Assembly (NCBI RefSeq): GCF_001553345.1
Contig: NZ_KQ960771.1
Coordinates: 1-64,000 of the forward strand
Origin: Veillonella sp. DNF00869
GTDB taxonomy: Bacteria > Bacillota > Negativicutes > Veillonellales > Veillonellaceae
Direction: 5' to 3'
DNA: 64,000 nucleotides
A program made the translations under genes and the position numbers. Numbering within the stretch: position 1 is the stretch's first letter; each line of letters opens with the position of its first letter. Positions 62,407 through 64,000 of this stretch are shown here, in pieces. Below the pieces are notes generated by a model, which saw only the letters and a program-made list of their open reading frames with translations, had not been told where the DNA came from and ran no database searches.

Positions 62407-64000
62407 ATGGATAGACTTACATTAGTAGGATTGGTCTTTGACCATCGCTATGAAGTACAGCAAAAAATAGGTGTTGGCGGCATGGCCGACGTATATCTTG
62501 GAAAAGATACATTGTTAGGAAGACCTGTGGCCATTAAAATTTTGCATCAAAATTTTGGTAGTGATCAAGATTTTGTGGCTCGGTTTAAGCGAGAAGCGCA
62601 AGCTGCTGGTAAATTAAATCATCCCAATGTTGTTAGTATGTATGATGTAGGCTTTGATCAAGGCTTTCATTATATTATTATGGAATATGTATCTGGATGT
62701 ACATTGAAAGAGTATATTCAACATCATGGTAATCAAGTATCTGTGCAAGAGGCTGTAAAAATAGTAGTAGCTATTGCAGAGGGCTTGGAGCATGCACACA
62801 TGATGGGCATAGTACATTGTGATATAAAACCGCATAATATTTTAATTACAGATTCTGGCCGTATCAAAGTAACTGACTTTGGCATTGCTCGTGCAATTAA
62901 TACAGCAGCTACGATGATGTATACAAATTCAGTAATGGGATCAGCTCATTATATTTCTCCAGAACAAGCTAGTGGAAAAAGTATTAATGTGAGTACAGAT
63001 ATTTATTCATTAGGGGTTGTGCTTTATGAATTATTAACGGGAGAAGTTCCTTTTAGAGGAGAGACACCAGTTAGTGTAGCCTTACAACATGTACGTGATC
63101 GAGTATTGGCACCACGTATTAAGAATCCACAGATTCCAGCACAGTTAGAGCAAGTTGTTTTGACAGCATTAGAAAAAGAACCTGGTAAGAGATTTGGTTC
63201 TATTTCTGAGATGATTCAAGCTTTACGGATGTCTTTAGGTTATCGTGGTAGTACTTCGACACGACCATTACAGCATGACTTTGCTACACAAGTATTACCT
63301 CCTATGGAGACAGACACTATGGAAGATGAGGCTGATTCACAAGAAGGAATATTGGCAAAACTTGGAAACTTACCACAAAAATATGTCATTGGTGGTGCTG
63401 TTTTTGCCTTTTTGCTTGCCTTTTTATGGGCCTTCTTGAGTTTTGGTAACTTTTGGAGTAATTCCACAGTAGATGTGCCAAACGTGGTGGGCAAACAATT
63501 AAGTGTGGCTACACGATTGTTGGAAGAACGACATCTTCGAGTCTCTAGTTCAGAGGTAACTAACTCTGATGTACCTGCAGGGCAGGTTATTTCACAGAGT
63601 CCTGAGCCAGGTGAAACAGTAAAAGAACAACGGATGGTTCATTTGGTGGTTAGTAAAGGTGCTGGTGATATAACAATACCAGATCTACAAGGGATGAGTT
63701 TTGATCAGGCAAGAGAAAAGTTGAAAGCCTTAGGCCTATCAATTGGTAAGATATCCTATGTAAGTGACACTAGTAAAGATGATGGAGTTATTATTAGTCA
63801 AGGCTTACAGCCAGGCGGTAAAGCCTCTAAAAATGCAACCGTAGATATTACGATTAATGAAACAAAATCTACCATGGTAGAGATACCTAATGTAGTGGGT
63901 ATGACAATAAAAGAAGCTAAAGAAGCATTGGGAAATTTAGGATTAAGCATTAGTAAAATAGCAGGCTCTAATGAGGATTCTGCAATTGTAACTGAAGTGA
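62407..64000 (+). CDS. prkC: PASTA-domain serine/threonine kinase PrkC (3' end outside window)
   Basis: 531 residues are visible without a stop. The N-terminal kinase domain (about residues 10-280) has GVGGMADVYLG, VAIKIL, the catalytic loop HCDIKPHN (137-144), DFG (157-159) and ISPEQASG. HCD replaces the usual HRD. A membrane helix is at about 320-342 (VIGGAVFAFLLAFLWAFLSFG), followed by at least three extracellular PASTA repeats (VDVPNVVGKQL, ITIPDLQGMSF, VEIPNVVGMTI), which bind muropeptides. It senses the cell wall and is paired with stp. GAGGTGACTT is upstream. Confidence 0.95.
   Translation, partial: MDRLTLVGLVFDHRYEVQQKIGVGGMADVYLGKDTLLGRPVAIKILHQNFGSDQDFVARFKREAQAAGKLNHPNVVSMYDVGFDQGFHYIIMEYVSGCTLKEYIQHHGNQVSVQEAVKIVVAIAEGLEHAHMMGIVHCDIKPHNILITDSGRIKVTDFGIARAINTAATMMYTNSVMGSAHYISPEQASGKSINVSTDIYSLGVVLYELLTGEVPFRGETPVSVALQHVRDRVLAPRIKNPQIPAQLEQVVLTALEKEPGKRFGSISEMIQALRMSLGYRGSTSTRPLQHDFATQVLPPMETDTMEDEADSQEGILAKLGNLPQKYVIGGAVFAFLLAFLWAFLSFGNFWSNSTVDVPNVVGKQLSVATRLLEERHLRVSSSEVTNSDVPAGQVISQSPEPGETVKEQRMVHLVVSKGAGDITIPDLQGMSFDQAREKLKALGLSIGKISYVSDTSKDDGVIISQGLQPGGKASKNATVDITINETKSTMVEIPNVVGMTIKEAKEALGNLGLSISKIAGSNEDSAIVTEV

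Overview
This looks like the chromosome of a diderm firmicute of the class Negativicutes, most likely Veillonella or a close relative. The evidence is a mixture of firmicute and Gram-negative traits. On one side are a GatCAB amidotransferase, ScpAB, a PrkC/Stp pair, a SAM-I riboswitch and strong AGGAGG ribosome binding sites. On the other are a type IV pilus with separate PilB/PilC/PilD/PilT and PilM/N/O-like proteins, phosphatidylserine synthase and decarboxylase, an ArnT-like and an EptA/CptA-like transferase, MacAB, and an IspH-ribosomal protein S1 fusion. Genus is an inference from gene content, not from an alignment.

Left end (1-7.8 kb): a cluster of palindromic repeats (35-234) and a terminator precede an AT-rich, co-directional, tightly packed seven-gene anti-phage island. 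Gene order is ietA-ietS (AAA+ ATPase and subtilisin protease), a CD-NTase with a two-helix beta-barrel Cap15-like effector (a minimal CBASS), then a DpnII-type restriction-modification set (two adenine methylases and the endonuclease). Only one clear promoter is visible, at 364-404, with a repeated TGTCCCA motif around its -35.

Core regions: a frameshifted SWIM zinc-finger gene (7.8-8.7 kb); nudF, deoB and rpmB; recG, a tautomerase, a WecG/TagA glycosyltransferase, psd-pssA and a GT2 glycosyltransferase (11-17 kb); an OatA-like O-acetyltransferase; a type IV pilus operon with several divergent pseudopilins (19.5-27.7 kb); aroK-pfkA; a MacAB-type export system (29.6-32.6 kb); gatCAB with a small membrane protein and an ArnT-like transferase (32.7-37.9 kb); a convergent phosphoethanolamine-transferase-like gene (38.1-39.9 kb, minus strand).

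Right half (40-64 kb): housekeeping operons. These are scpA-scpB-rluB-yhiN-like-cmk-plsC-ispH/rpsA; der-plsY-gpsA; rsmD-coaD-coiled-coil protein; a GNAT gene; coaBC; riboswitch-controlled metK; and priA-def-fmt-DUF116-rsmB-rlmN-stp-prkC, the last gene running off the window.

The points that most deserve a second look are the compact defence island and its promoter, an in-frame internal Shine-Dalgarno and ATG exactly at the IspH/S1 junction, the SWIM-gene frameshift, the palindromic repeats at the left edge, a promoter-terminator unit without a gene before recG, and the obligate 110-nt out-of-frame overlap of the PilN- and PilO-like genes.
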